A stretch of 64,000 nt of DNA from Dipodascopsis uninucleata var. uninucleata (lineage: Eukaryota > Ascomycota > Lipomycetes > Lipomycetales > Lipomycetaceae). The notes beneath the pieces are model-generated. The model was not told the DNA's origin. It ran no database searches and was given only the letters and a program-made list of their open reading frames with translations. The stretch spans positions 186,001-250,000 of the forward strand of contig JAJLTO010000015.1 in assembly GCA_030568195.1 (NCBI GenBank), written 5' to 3'. Positions 9,700 through 21,103 of this stretch are shown here, in pieces; the stretch's first letter is position 1; every line of letters starts with the position of its first letter. Position numbers and translations under genes: made by a program.

Positions 9700-12600
9700 A
9701 AAACAAAATGGGATTTGATTCTCTGCCCAGATTGAAATTGGTGAAGGACTGCAGTTCTGGTACTTTGCAAGTTCAGTTGCCGAAGATTACTTGTTGAACT
9801 AGGGCAAGCCTTCCTCTATTCTTAAACAGTAAACCAATTATGCAATAACAAAAGAAAATTAAAGCGACTGCTGCGTAAAGCAAAAAAGAATGCAACAAAT
9901 CTTACAGACAAAGATACTCTATAAATATATATATGTATATATATGCAAGCAAATCGTGCAATATATACTTATGTATAGGAATATATAGAAGTATATATGT
10001 AAGTATATACTTGCATATATATATCTACATATATATGTATATTTATGGATGTACTTTCCTCAAAATTTCACCTCAAACTAGGACTTGAATTCCTCTTCTT
10101 CCGCCCTTTTTCTATTCCTTCTAATCCCAGATTAAAACCGATCTAAAAAGAAAACAAGAAGGAGATGCAAATTAGTAATCCAGCACTAAAAAAATTAACG
10201 TGCTTCTTTAACTTCGTCTGCACAGCGGAGGAAGTGTAACATAAATGAAAAAAGAATGGAGTGAAAGTAAAAATCAAAATAAAATAATTCAGCTGTTAAT
10301 TATAAAACGACAGCCCAAATAACGTAAGCTCACACACCTACACAACCACATAACCACACAACCACCCTATTATTATTATTTATTTGCAAGATCTTACGTC
10401 TTCCCGAAATTTACTTCCCACAGAAACTAGAAATTGACCGACAATTCCACAAACATGTAGCGCATACTATGTAAAATCAAGAAAACCTGAAATAATCGCT
10501 GACATACAAAACTAGAACACCAGCAGTTCTAAGAAACCCACCCAATAAAACCAAATTAGTAAAAGCTCGCCCACGGGTTACAGAAGTCATAATGATGATA
10601 ACAAACAAACGCAAGATCACAGGAATGCAAGAATGCTAACAGTAGCAAATTATACCGAGATAATAGAACTCGCACACCGTCCCCAACTAGTTCAAAAGGT
10701 CTAATCTCAAAGAGCATACAGACATCGCAGTGGAGTACGACTTTGTACAAGGAAATACATAAAACTAGTACCAGAAATCATATACAAAGAAACGAATCCA
10801 AATAAAACAGCAATATCAAAAAGTATGGTTCCTGAAGGTAGTAGTGGTGGGGTGTGCAAGCAAGTAGTAGTAGTTATTTGTAGAGTTAGGTTGTCCGCTG
10901 TACCTCAAGCATAGTGAAAAGATCACTTTCCGCAATAAACAGAAGAGAAATAGAGTAAGAAGCACGGGAAGAAAAGCATAAAGAGAATCAACATACCTAG
11001 AGAAAAGGTTGAAATAATGCCTAGAATTCCAAATGTTTTTTCTTTGAATAAAACGAAAAGAGGAAACGAATTAAATAGAGAAAATATGAATGAGTGAGAG
11101 CTAGCGGAGATGGAAAGAAAAAGAGAGAGGGAGGCAAAAAAAGTAAATTAGTTAATAGTCTTTTACATTCGCTATAGAGAGCCGATCAACTCACAAAATC
11201 ACTGATTTTCACTTATGTTTCTAAATACCACTACTGCTACTCTCTGCTTCTCATTACCACTCAATACTTATTTTTTTTAGAGGGCTTGAGGCAGGAAGAG
11301 TCCAATTACAGTTATGTATCCATCCAGACAGCACTATCAGTCTCCTTTTCCGCGCTCTTCCTTCTGTTCATAGACTCGAAACTCAGAGAGTGATTAGGTG
11401 CCCCGTAGTTCCGTAGGTTATGAACCAAACAAGAATTGGTGGTTCTAAAATCACTACAGCATTGACCGCGGAGACTGCCACCAGTGTGCGATCCGGTCAA
11501 GCAGTTGAGCCATAGTCGTCAGGTAAGAGTCGGCCAGAGATGATAGCCACTAACTTCTATGGCATTGAAATATAGTATGGAAGCTATAGTGACCGATTTA
11601 CCTAGCAATGGCGCTTTTACTACGCAGCGCACCCGCAGTGTCTGACTACAAACCTATTTTACAAGTGATTCTCAATTTTCAAGGTAAAAAAAGAAATTCG
11701 AGAAAAGCGCAAGCCATACTTACTTACGATACAGAATAGGTAGGAAAAAAAGCATTGCAGAAAGAAAAAAATTAAGAATTTAAATAACAGCAAATGGCGA
11801 AAGCCAAAGAAACAGTCAAAAAATAGCGAGCCAAGCAGCCTGAAGACCTTCTCGGCTGACATAAGTCCAGTAGTCAAAGCGAACAGAATATATATGGTAA
11901 AAGCATGATTAAAATAAGGACCTCAGGACATGCCCGTAGCGAAAAAGAAGGAAAAAAGAAATGTGAATAGAAATGAGGAGAGAATAACTTAAGTTTCCAA
12001 TGAAGGTTGGAAAACGAAGTAAGGAAGTAAAAGGGACAAGGAAACAAACTCGTTTGAGAAGAGCGAGAGACTCTTGCAGAAACAATAAACACTAGGGTGT
12101 ATAACTGAAAGAGACTGTAGGGGATAGATAACTACAAGATACCATACTAATGTTAATACTAACTAAAAACTTTTAAGGTGCTTGCTAAGTCGCGAACATA
12201 TTTAGTATCCCGGAGAGGCAGGCAAGGCAGCTGGGAAAAACTTAGCATTGGCGGCTATACAGGAAGACTCTAAAGGACATAAGGAACGAGTCAAAGACGT
12301 GTGTGCAATCATACAGTCGAGGGAAGCGCTTTCTAGCACCGTTATCCAATAATCTTCCGTCTAGATAGAGCAAGTTGTAGAACACCGGCAAACAGGAATT
12401 GCGCTCCAGTCGAGAAGGTGAATCAATTACATTAGTTAAGAGACTTTGCACTGCAAAGACACGTTTAGTCAACAATAATAGTCAACATCAACTAGTGGGC
12501 AGTAAAAAGTGCTCGAAGGAATATAGCAGTGCAGTATGCAAACAACAAAGATTTATTATCTCAATTACGTAGTGTTAGCGAAAAGGCTGGGAAAAAACAA

Positions 12601-12830
12601 AAGAAAAACCAAAAGCTAGTGACGGTACGGACTAGTAGGTTTATAATCTGAATAGGATTTTGTGGGAAAAACGACTTTTGTAGGAAAGCTCGAATTCGAG
12701 AGCGCAGAAGACGAAAAAAACCATTATCGAGAATTTTAAGGTCATTATTATAACTAAAACCGCGCGGACGGACTGTCAGAAATTGGTTATATTTCGACAG
12801 TCCACTTTGTAGTAAGGGCTTTCTGCATTT
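9700..12830. other. Gene-poor region upstream of PUF: AT microsatellite, then purine-skewed DNA
   Basis: No frame longer than about 80 codons and none with protein-like composition. From about 10.9 to 11.15 kb and 11.69 to 12.1 kb the plus strand is strongly purine-rich (GA/AAG runs), so the sense strand of the PUF gene is pyrimidine-rich, as in many fungal promoters and leaders. It may hold the PUF promoter and a long 5' UTR. No tRNA, snRNA or transposon ends were recognised. Confidence 0.5.
9918..10045. repeat. AT microsatellite with a 14-bp inverted repeat
   Basis: A run of TATATATGTA-type units. Within it, TATATATATGCAAG at 9936-9949 is exactly inverted as CTTGCATATATATA at 10010-10023, so a stem with a loop of about 60 nt is possible. 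It lies about 240-350 bp upstream of the PUF start. Confidence 0.75.
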
Positions 12831-13107
12831 GCAACAACTTCCTGCTTCGGCCGTGGGCCACCTGAAACCCGTGGCGCATTGCTATCTGCGGATGGTTGGC
12901 GACTTCAGCGAACTTGGCCATGCGCATAGCGAAAAAAGATACAGCCGGCTCTTCTAGAGGCTACCCGTTTCCTACTATGTATATATATGTCTTTTACTGT
13001 TGGAAGTGCTGTCGTCATTGAGCATTGTAAAGTACTAGCACCGAGCCACAAGTACAGCCAGGTGCTCACACAATACAGTTTCTCAGGCACTCGTAATCTT
13101 TGTGGCC

Positions 13108-13151
13108 AACCAGACTATAGAGTCTGGTTTCAAACAGGTATGATAGACCTG
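13108..13151. other. Two adjacent short hairpins
   Basis: AACCAGACT (13108-13116), loop ATAG, then its exact inverse AGTCTGGTT (13121-13129). Five bases on, CAGGT (13135-13139) pairs with ACCTG (13147-13151). This is not a terminator-type U-tailed hairpin and does not fit a tRNA cloverleaf. Significance unknown. Confidence 0.4.
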
Positions 13152-13419
13152 AAGAGGCGCGTTGATGGTTACTAGTTATGCTAGGCAGATAGAGCGAAAA
13201 CACCAGAGTGCGGAAGCTATTGGCAGAAAATAAGTAGCCAAAAATGAGCCACGAAATTGAGCGAAGTAGCCGAGATCAAATGACACCACTCATTGCTAAT
13301 AGTCGCTCTCTATCACTGTAATGCAAATTCTAAATGCGTGTAGTCTACAGAATTCGATAGATGATAGTAGCATATATGCACACATGCAGAGTAATACTAG
13401 TTGCCATGCTAAGGATGAC

Positions 13420-13463
13420 TATTATTACTATTATTACTTTTACCATAATAATAATAATAATTG
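13420..13463. repeat. ATT/AAT inverted triplet tract
   Basis: An ATT-type triplet run is followed after a short pyrimidine-rich spacer by an AAT-type run, so the two arms are complementary and could fold into an AT hairpin. Confidence 0.5.
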
Positions 13464-16400
13464 CTTCTACTGTACTATTGCTGCTATCGCATCTGGTGTT
13501 CGCTGCAGGTGCTGGGCTAATCGTTATCTCCATGCTGTAGCCCTAGCACCTTGTAGACTGCCTGTTACTTTATTACTCATTGCATAAGCAGAAACTATGC
13601 CAATGATGATGATATGCTGCACTACTACGAACCACCGCGCATGCACGCATCAGCAATTAATGGAGCCACTATGTGAATAATTGCCTCTTCGCCCACAGGA
13701 CGTGGACGTGCTATGGCTACGAGACTGATATAGCAAAAAAAAAATAAACTAGATGTCACACGCAGGTCCGGCCGGTATGTATGCGTGCATAGCAGCAGCA
13801 CGGTGCGTCCGCAACGACTTATCTACTTATCTCGTAATTATCTGCAGACCAGCCGGTTCACGTAAACGCCTACTTATCGCATCTATACAACGTAATACAA
13901 AAGCTATCAGCGACTCGCGGCGGATGTTCCACAGCAGATCCAGCTGCTTAGAGCGAGTGAAGGCGCCCTTGTGACGCGGCACTACGAAGAGTGCGAAGGT
14001 TTGGGAACAGCGAACTAGGACACCGGCACTCGAGAGAGCATCTACGAACGAGGAAGAGTGGCTTCTAGACAGCTAGAGCCAGCCAGCAGTGACCAATCTA
14101 GATTTTCCAGGAGGCAAGTCACCAGAAACTCATTATTATCGTGATCGTTAAGGGCGAAGTCGAGGTGGTGTACATGGCGCGCACCATATATCGCTCGCGT
14201 CAGTCTCAGCGCAGCTAGTGTCTAAAGCACGCATGGCTGAATGGCTGAATCGTATTCTGCATCCGATGCTCTGCTCCGCGTCAGCGGTAGTGGCACAGTA
14301 TGTAGCAAGAGCTATTATTACTGCTACTACTACTACTATTTGTAATTATTATCGTTTTTGTTGCCATTACCTGTTGCAGCTGGTCGCAGAGGACGAGTCT
14401 CGGATTTGCCATAGCTACGCGCACGATAGCGATTTCAGTGCGAACGGATAAATGGATGGACTGCACATGCGCGCATAACCTTCTCGGCTGTTCTACAGAG
14501 CGCATTGGCGGACTATGGACGCAGTGGCGAGCCGAGCCTTGCCGTCTGTGATATTCCGAGCCTGCGGTGGGGTAACAGGCTTAGAGATTCTCTCGCTTTT
14601 GTTCTCATTGTAGTAGCTGTTGGCTTTCTTTTTGTAGCGGTTGCTGGGCTAGGCGTAAAAATAGTTCATATCTGCATAGACTTAAACCTGTGCGTAGCCA
14701 CGCATAGGCCGTAGTCTGCTGTGGATCTACATCTGCCATCGCAGCGCAGATATATCGTCTACTTTGTTCACCATTGTCGCAAACGCACTTGCGGAATATA
14801 CCACTAAATGCTTACGACGCGGGAAGGGCCATAGCAGGTATTATCTGTAGAGTTGCAGTACGTTTAGTACTGATCAACTGGATGTGCTATACAATCTTAA
14901 AAGAGCCGCTTCCAAGTTGGTAGTTGTTGGGCGAGGGTTTTGTCCACAGCCTACCGCACTCGCGCTGTAGGAACCATAAGCGTAACATAATTTTCGTGCT
15001 TAATTTTTTGGGTCACCTTTTCATTGCACACTCAACCCCAAAGGTATATATATAAACATATACACTATGCGTATGTTATTTATAAAACAGTAATAGGCAA
15101 TCTTAACTCCAGAAGGTTTTGCGGCCCTGCTACAATCGTGCTCTGCCGTCGGTTCACTTGCACACCTTTGCCCGTTCCGTTCGCTTTCCTGGCCCCGACC
15201 TTTCTTTGGCTGACACGTATGCGCAGCACATTCAAGTGCACAGGTGGTCGATGGCGGACCTTACGCTGCACAGGCAGATAGCAGTATTCCAATTAAGTTT
15301 TCAACTGCTCATGGGGACGCGATTTTTCTTTTTCTAGCCATAGTCTACGTTAATATGTCAGTCTGTTGAGGGAGCCGGTTCAGAGTACCAGTCCTTTTAC
15401 TGCCTATTACAGCCGGCCTACTTATTTAGCTCCGGACGCAAGGCTTGTTCAAAGGGTGGAAACCGAGAACTAGCGAGCAGAGTCACAAACTCACACAAAC
15501 TCGAGTAGCTCACAACTCTCGTCAGTTCTTTCTGTTACGATCCGCGTAGATTTTGTTCCTGGTCAATCCCATACTGCTCTGGGTCTGAGATCTGTCTGTG
15601 ACCAGCCGCTCTTGGTTCTGGCTTCCTACGACCGAGCCTGTCGGAGGCCGAAACTTGCACCTTGTTCGTTTTACCACCCGTAAGCACACACATAGTCTAG
15701 CCATTCCTATTCTACGCGTGCGATTATCCATACCCTGTTTGTGCCATCGTGCAGTGCGTCCGTTGCTCAGCGGACACGCGTCCTGCTAGCATCGTGTGCT
15801 GCGCTACTATATCAGAGTCGACCCCTTTAGGCATCTATCCTCTCCTGTTTCTGCCTGCAGGCGCAGTAGCATTTCATAAGCATTAGCTAATCCTCAGGCG
15901 ACTATAGCATCTAGCATTTGTTTATCCCGCCTGGCGTCCTCAACGACTGTAGCAGAGAGAGTTCGGTGATATGTTACTTGTTACCTGCAAATCACGGCGA
16001 TCCAACTCTAAAAAAAAATTGTACCAGCACCGTATTGCATATACGGCGTGTTAATTCTGAAACACATTGTAACCCACAGTATATTGCACGCAGATCGAAC
16101 GCAGTGGAGCACAAGATACTTACTAATTGAGGTCATTTGCACAGGAAGAGAGGATTTCTTCGCTAGACCCCACCAAGAGGCGAAGGACCAACAGACAAGT
16201 TTCATACTCTCCCATTATTTAGTTCCTAGTTACATTAATATTAATATTAGAATTAATGTTAATAGTAATAATAATCATAATATATTATATATAGATGCAT
16301 ATATAGTTTTTCATTATTTATTATTCATTAAGCGTTAATTGATGCTACCGTGCTACTCTGACTATAATTCGTCGGTCGCTACTTATATAGACTTCCAGCG

Positions 16401-17296
16401 TAGTATAGTAAGTACTCTTGTAGACTTGTATACATTCTAGGCTGTGACTACTGTGTATTTCAGTTACCCTTGATCTAACTGCTTGTACTTATACGGCAAT
16501 GCATAGTACCATATATGCTCTTATGTTTTAATCGTATATTTTTCACCGGCTTTAGTAAAGCTACCAATTAGCTTTTATTCTCAGGGTTGACGTCTGCTTA
16601 CGTTCATGGCGTCCCATCAAAATCTGCATTGTGACTGGCAAGGTCAGTCGAAATCAGATTTTGTGATTTGATGTTTGTGATTCACGTCTGAGTTATAATG
16701 CATACAGCCTTGTTTGGTGCGGCTCGCCTGCCTGCACAAGCTCGTATCTTCATATCTGGCAACTTTGCTTACTTGCGACTGCGTGCATGTGTAGACTACC
16801 AGATAGGCGAAGAATTGCGCGTTTTTGAGATGATCTCGCACGCATCCCTTCTTTCGATTGGTAAGTTCCCTCGATCATGCGCCGCTATTTACAACTGTAT
16901 GCCGCTAGTTTGTGAGTCTAGCTCCTCTGCTCGGTGGCGACCATTCGAAGATCTGGTAAAGTGCTCTTGGCGCACGTTGTCATCATATGCAGTTAACCGC
17001 CAACCTCTAACTACACAATGTGGAGGCACTACAATCTTCCTGCCGAGCCATAACTACAACTGGGTTAGGTGTTTACAGCATAACTGAGAAAAATCAAGCA
17101 TCGTAGAGTTTCAGTAACAAATTATTCAGTCTCCATTACTAGACTGTAGTGGCCTCTCGAACATCTATTTACAATAAGGAGAGTTACCAACCCAAGAACA
17201 GTATGCATATCCCGCAAAATAGATATAGTGATATTCTTTCCGCAATTCACGCATAAACGCTAACAAGAACCAAAATCGTTGTATTATTTACATGAT

Positions 17297-20200
17297 TTAT
17301 GACAATGCGTCTCCAAGTTTCAGTCTAGGTGCAACGTTCATGGAAAGCAACTCCTGGAAAAGAAGCTTCGCTGCGTAAGGAATCACCAGCTTACTCACTT
17401 GTTTTGTGGACTGGCAGGTAGTGCACCATCCTCCGTAGCCCATTAACCCACAGTGTGAGCATACGTCAACCTCAAACGCATCAGAAGATATCATCAAACG
17501 CTCTAACAGCAGCTGCGATGCGCCATACGCAATCAGACAGTCTCTTTCCATCTCTCCCAACCGAAGACCACCGTCTCGTGACCGACCTTCTGTGGGTTGT
17601 CTTGTGAGAACGGCGCGAGGACCTCTTGCTCGCGCATGCATCTTATCTAGAACCATATGTTTTAGCTTCTGATAGTAGATAGGTCCGAAGAATATATAAG
17701 CTTGCAAGCACTCCCCGGTGATACCAGAAGTAAGCATATCTTTGCCACTGTAACTGTATCCATTGTCTATCAGTATCTTTCCCATATCTGCTACCTTACT
17801 ACCACCAAACGCGGTGCCGTATTCCAAGCGTCCGTGAAGAACTCCGGCCTTGCCGGAAATAAGTTCAATCATTTTTCCAACTGTCATTCGAGAAGGGAAA
17901 CCGTGAGGATTCATGATAATATCAGGAGATACTCCTGAATCAGAAAACGGCATATCTTCATGCTGAACAATCACTCCACACACACCTTTTTGCCCGTGCC
18001 TAGACGAAAACTTATCTCCAAGTTCAGGACGACGAGTTTGACGCAAGAGCACTTTAATTAGTGGCTGTTCACTTTCTGAAGATGTCAACATAACTTTATC
18101 GATATAACTAGGCTCGGAACCCTTGTAGGTTACTGGACTATCTCTGAACTCCTCCGTATTTCCTTGAGCGCCAGATGCTCCTGTCAAAAGACCCTCGCCA
18201 ACATCTGTAGGCACCTGCTTGTTGACGTAAATCATTCCGGCTTGAACCTGCTCACCAACACCAGCAAGGCCATCGGCCTCCAAAATGCTGTGTTTAAAAA
18301 TAGGATTACCTTCTTCGTCCAATTTTAATCCGTCTAGTCTGTCATGAGTTGCATTAGAGTAGCGCTTTAGAATAGTAGTGTTCTTTCTAAGAACTTGGCA
18401 TCTTCCAAATCCTCTGTCAATTGACGACTTGTTTAGTACCAGAGCATCCTCGATATCATATCCCGAATAACTCATGACAGCAACGGATGCATTTTGTCCT
18501 GCAGGTAATTTATCATAGCCTATGAGCTCAATTGTTCTAGTCTTCACCATCGGCTGTTGAGGGTACACCATCAAGTAAAGCAAGGTATCAATTCGCTCCA
18601 ACTGATTATATCCTATAGCGCCTATTGCTTGTTTACCCATAGCACATTGGTAAGTATTTCGAGGTGACTGGTTGTGATGAGGATATGGGATCAGTCCAGC
18701 AACGGCACCAAGAATTGTGAACGGCTCAATCTCTAAGTGGGTTGTTTGTTGCTCAATTTGGTTCTCGTATAATGCGATATTGCAGTCATTCTCCTCGTTG
18801 ACATCCAGATATTCAACTATTCCAAGTTTCAAGAAATCGTCAAACTCCATTTCATTTTCTTTGAGAGCCTTTATATGATGATATTTTACTAGAGGCTGCT
18901 CATTTTCAACAATAATCAGTGGTCGACAAATACGTCCACCATCCGTAGCAATGTGAACAGCTTTATGATGATGGTTAATATAAAAACTGATGAAAGCAGA
19001 AACTCGGCCCTTCCTTCTTAACCTTCTAAATGACCTTACGAATTTTGCTGGAGTTCTTGTTATCCCAAGTACCGTACCATTCAAGAAGATCCCATACGTT
19101 CCAGGTGCATGGAGCTCATGCCCACCGATGACAGACAAATCCTCTGCTCCAAGAACAAATATCAGCTTCCGAATAGGTTCCTCTTCGTCATCAGTAGTAA
19201 TATGAGTCATAAGAGCAAGATTTTTTACCAAGCCACATGCTTCACCTTCTGGTGTATCAGATGGACAAAGCATACCAAACTGTGAAGGCTGAAGAGAACG
19301 AGGTCCAGAGACTTTTCGGGTCTTTTCAAATTGACTCGAAATACGAGTCATCATCCCCAGAGCACTGATATAGCTCAGTCGGCTGAGTACGTGGGTAACA
19401 CCTGCACGTTCCATCTTAAATCTTTTGAGAGACCAATTTCCAGTCGAGATGGCTCTGTTCATGCCCATAGTGATATTGTTACTATGAATTGTGATATTAA
19501 GCAAAGCATCAAACTCGTTCGTTCGGTTTGGTTTTTTGAGAACTTTATCTATACTCGCCTTAAAGTCGTTGTTAAATTTTTTAAAGAGATCCTCGAAGAG
19601 CAAAGAAAGTAGCTGGCCAGCAAGCTCAAGACGCTTATTCCCAACATAATCGCGGTCATCTACAAGCTGTGGGTTAATCATTGCCATAAGAACACGCCGT
19701 GTCATGATTGCCATGTAAATAGCTTTCTCTCTAAAATCAAGATTATGTACGCTAATATGAGCAATGACCGTTGTTGCAAGAGCTTCTAAACCTTCCTGAA
19801 GAGACGAGAGCCTTGGTGCCATTGGTCGTCGACTAGTCTTGACCTTTGATCCGAGATATTCAAGAGCTTGTTGTTGAGTAAAGATACCAAGCTTTGCACA
19901 TTCTTCAAGGTTGACAGCAAATACTTCCTGATATCTTGCATCCATACCGGCAACAAATTGTAAAATCTCAAAGTCTGACTGAATACCACAAGCTTTTAGT
20001 GCCAAAACGATGGGAATATCCTCCGAAATAGAGTTATGCTTAAGATATATTTTGTTATGTTTCGTTAAAATGTAAGTCTTCGATTTTCGCTCATGAGTTG
20101 AACTAGTGACGGAAGCTTGAAATATGCCTTTTTTCTCGTCTGCTTCAACAATTATACGATTCTTACTCAGCTGTTCTTGTACTAGAATAACTTTCTCTGT

Positions 20201-20752
20201 TCCATTCACAATAAAATATCCACCGGGATCCAGAGGGCATTCCATGAGCTTTGCCATTTCGATTTCTGATTTGCCATTAAGAACACATCTCTGACTTCGA
20301 AGCATTACGGGCATTCTACCGATCTCCAGTCCCTTGTGAACGACAACTCGCTTTCCTCTAGTGTATTCGACATCGACAAAAATTGGAGCTGCATAGGTCA
20401 GATCACGTAGTCGGCACTCATGTGGAGTAATATCTGTATTTAAACTATTCTGATCTTTTCTTTGAGGCATACCGACTCTAATATCAAGGTATTTGAGGTA
20501 AAATTCTGGGTCGACATCGCTAACAACTCGTTCGTTTGCCTTCACAATTTTCTTTAGATCAACGTTGACAAAATAATTGAATGAGTCCAAATGCTGTTTA
20601 ACAAGACCTTTCACTTTCAAAAAGGCGGGTAGCAATAGCCATTTATCCTCCGCAGTCTTCACCTCATCAGTGAGCTTCTTCCCATGATAAATAGGTTTTA
20701 ACAGATCATTGAACGAATCTCCCTGTCCAGTGGAGTGAGTAGCGACAACCAT
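17297..20752 (-). CDS. RET1: DNA-directed RNA polymerase III subunit RPC2 (second largest, Rpc128)
   Basis: Single exon, 1151 aa, almost exactly the yeast length (1149). It forms the catalytic core with the largest subunit and transcribes tRNA, 5S and U6 genes in the nucleus. The full Rpb2-family domain series is present: an N-terminal protrusion starting [20 protein letters not shown], the lobe, the fork ([20 protein letters not shown]), the hybrid-binding region ([15 protein letters not shown], about 17980-18024), and a C-terminal zinc-binding clamp ([17 protein letters not shown], about 17416-17466). The start ATG at 20750-20752 is the natural family start. The gene is divergent from mitochondrial seryl-tRNA synthetase across about 350 bp. 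Confidence 0.98.
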   Translation of the reverse strand: MVVATHSTGQGDSFNDLLKPIYHGKKLTDEVKTAEDKWLLLPAFLKVKGLVKQHLDSFNYFVNVDLKKIVKANERVVSDVDPEFYLKYLDIRVGMPQRKDQNSLNTDITPHECRLRDLTYAAPIFVDVEYTRGKRVVVHKGLEIGRMPVMLRSQRCVLNGKSEIEMAKLMECPLDPGGYFIVNGTEKVILVQEQLSKNRIIVEADEKKGIFQASVTSSTHERKSKTYILTKHNKIYLKHNSISEDIPIVLALKACGIQSDFEILQFVAGMDARYQEVFAVNLEECAKLGIFTQQQALEYLGSKVKTSRRPMAPRLSSLQEGLEALATTVIAHISVHNLDFREKAIYMAIMTRRVLMAMINPQLVDDRDYVGNKRLELAGQLLSLLFEDLFKKFNNDFKASIDKVLKKPNRTNEFDALLNITIHSNNITMGMNRAISTGNWSLKRFKMERAGVTHVLSRLSYISALGMMTRISSQFEKTRKVSGPRSLQPSQFGMLCPSDTPEGEACGLVKNLALMTHITTDDEEEPIRKLIFVLGAEDLSVIGGHELHAPGTYGIFLNGTVLGITRTPAKFVRSFRRLRRKGRVSAFISFYINHHHKAVHIATDGGRICRPLIIVENEQPLVKYHHIKALKENEMEFDDFLKLGIVEYLDVNEENDCNIALYENQIEQQTTHLEIEPFTILGAVAGLIPYPHHNQSPRNTYQCAMGKQAIGAIGYNQLERIDTLLYLMVYPQQPMVKTRTIELIGYDKLPAGQNASVAVMSYSGYDIEDALVLNKSSIDRGFGRCQVLRKNTTILKRYSNATHDRLDGLKLDEEGNPIFKHSILEADGLAGVGEQVQAGMIYVNKQVPTDVGEGLLTGASGAQGNTEEFRDSPVTYKGSEPSYIDKVMLTSSESEQPLIKVLLRQTRRPELGDKFSSRHGQKGVCGVIVQHEDMPFSDSGVSPDIIMNPHGFPSRMTVGKMIELISGKAGVLHGRLEYGTAFGGSKVADMGKILIDNGYSYSGKDMLTSGITGECLQAYIFFGPIYYQKLKHMVLDKMHARARGPRAVLTRQPTEGRSRDGGLRLGEMERDCLIAYGASQLLLERLMISSDAFEVDVCSHCGLMGYGGWCTTCQSTKQVSKLVIPYAAKLLFQELLSMNVAPRLKLGDALS

Positions 20753-21103
20753 TTTAGTGGAGTTCCATTTAATAGTAATAGTCCCACAATCCCACTTATA
20801 TGTACTAGTTGTACTCCGATGTAATAGACTGTATTGTTTCTATAATTGAAGAGACATAAGCTATCAATTCTTATACTAATATGGGAGGAAAAAAATTTTT
20901 GTGACGAGATTTAAGAATTATTCAGCTTTGCCACGTTAGAAAATTTTGGGTTGGTTTCAGAAAACTTGAACTTCGCGAACATGCTTGGGTGTAATGAAAA
21001 ACACAACCACACTCAAAAATTTACTCGAATATATCAGAAAGTTGCAGGTCACTCGACAATTCGGCCACATATGATCTTTTAGGGATCATATGCCCAATTG
21101 GAA
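20753..21103. promoter_or_regulatory. Shared divergent promoter region, RET1 / mitochondrial SerRS
   Basis: About 350 bp separate the two start codons. The sequence is AT-rich with no motif I can name. It must contain both promoters, and co-regulation is possible but not shown. Confidence 0.6.

Larger units (their letters stand above)
12831..17296. other. Gene-poor, relatively GC-rich block
   Basis: More GC-rich and CpG-containing than the spacers around it. It lies between the PUF upstream region and the 3' end of the Pol III subunit gene. The longest frame (16698-17087, 129 codons) is rich in Cys, Arg and Ser, matches no family I know, and I do not call it a gene. A pair of short hairpins lies at 13108-13151 and an ATT/AAT inverted triplet tract at about 13420-13463. 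It could be an unannotated ncRNA locus or decayed DNA. No function can be read from the sequence. Confidence 0.45.

Noticed and set aside
16698-17087. 129-codon plus-strand frame in the gene desert
   Set aside because: Cys/Arg/Ser-rich, no motif, no neighbours or splice context. Length is plausible by chance in GC-richer DNA.
12831-17296. Search for tRNA, 5S rRNA, U-snRNA or SRP RNA in the gene-poor block
   Set aside because: No B-box (GGTTCGANTCC) or known snRNA core sequence was seen by eye on either strand. A covariance search would be needed to be sure.
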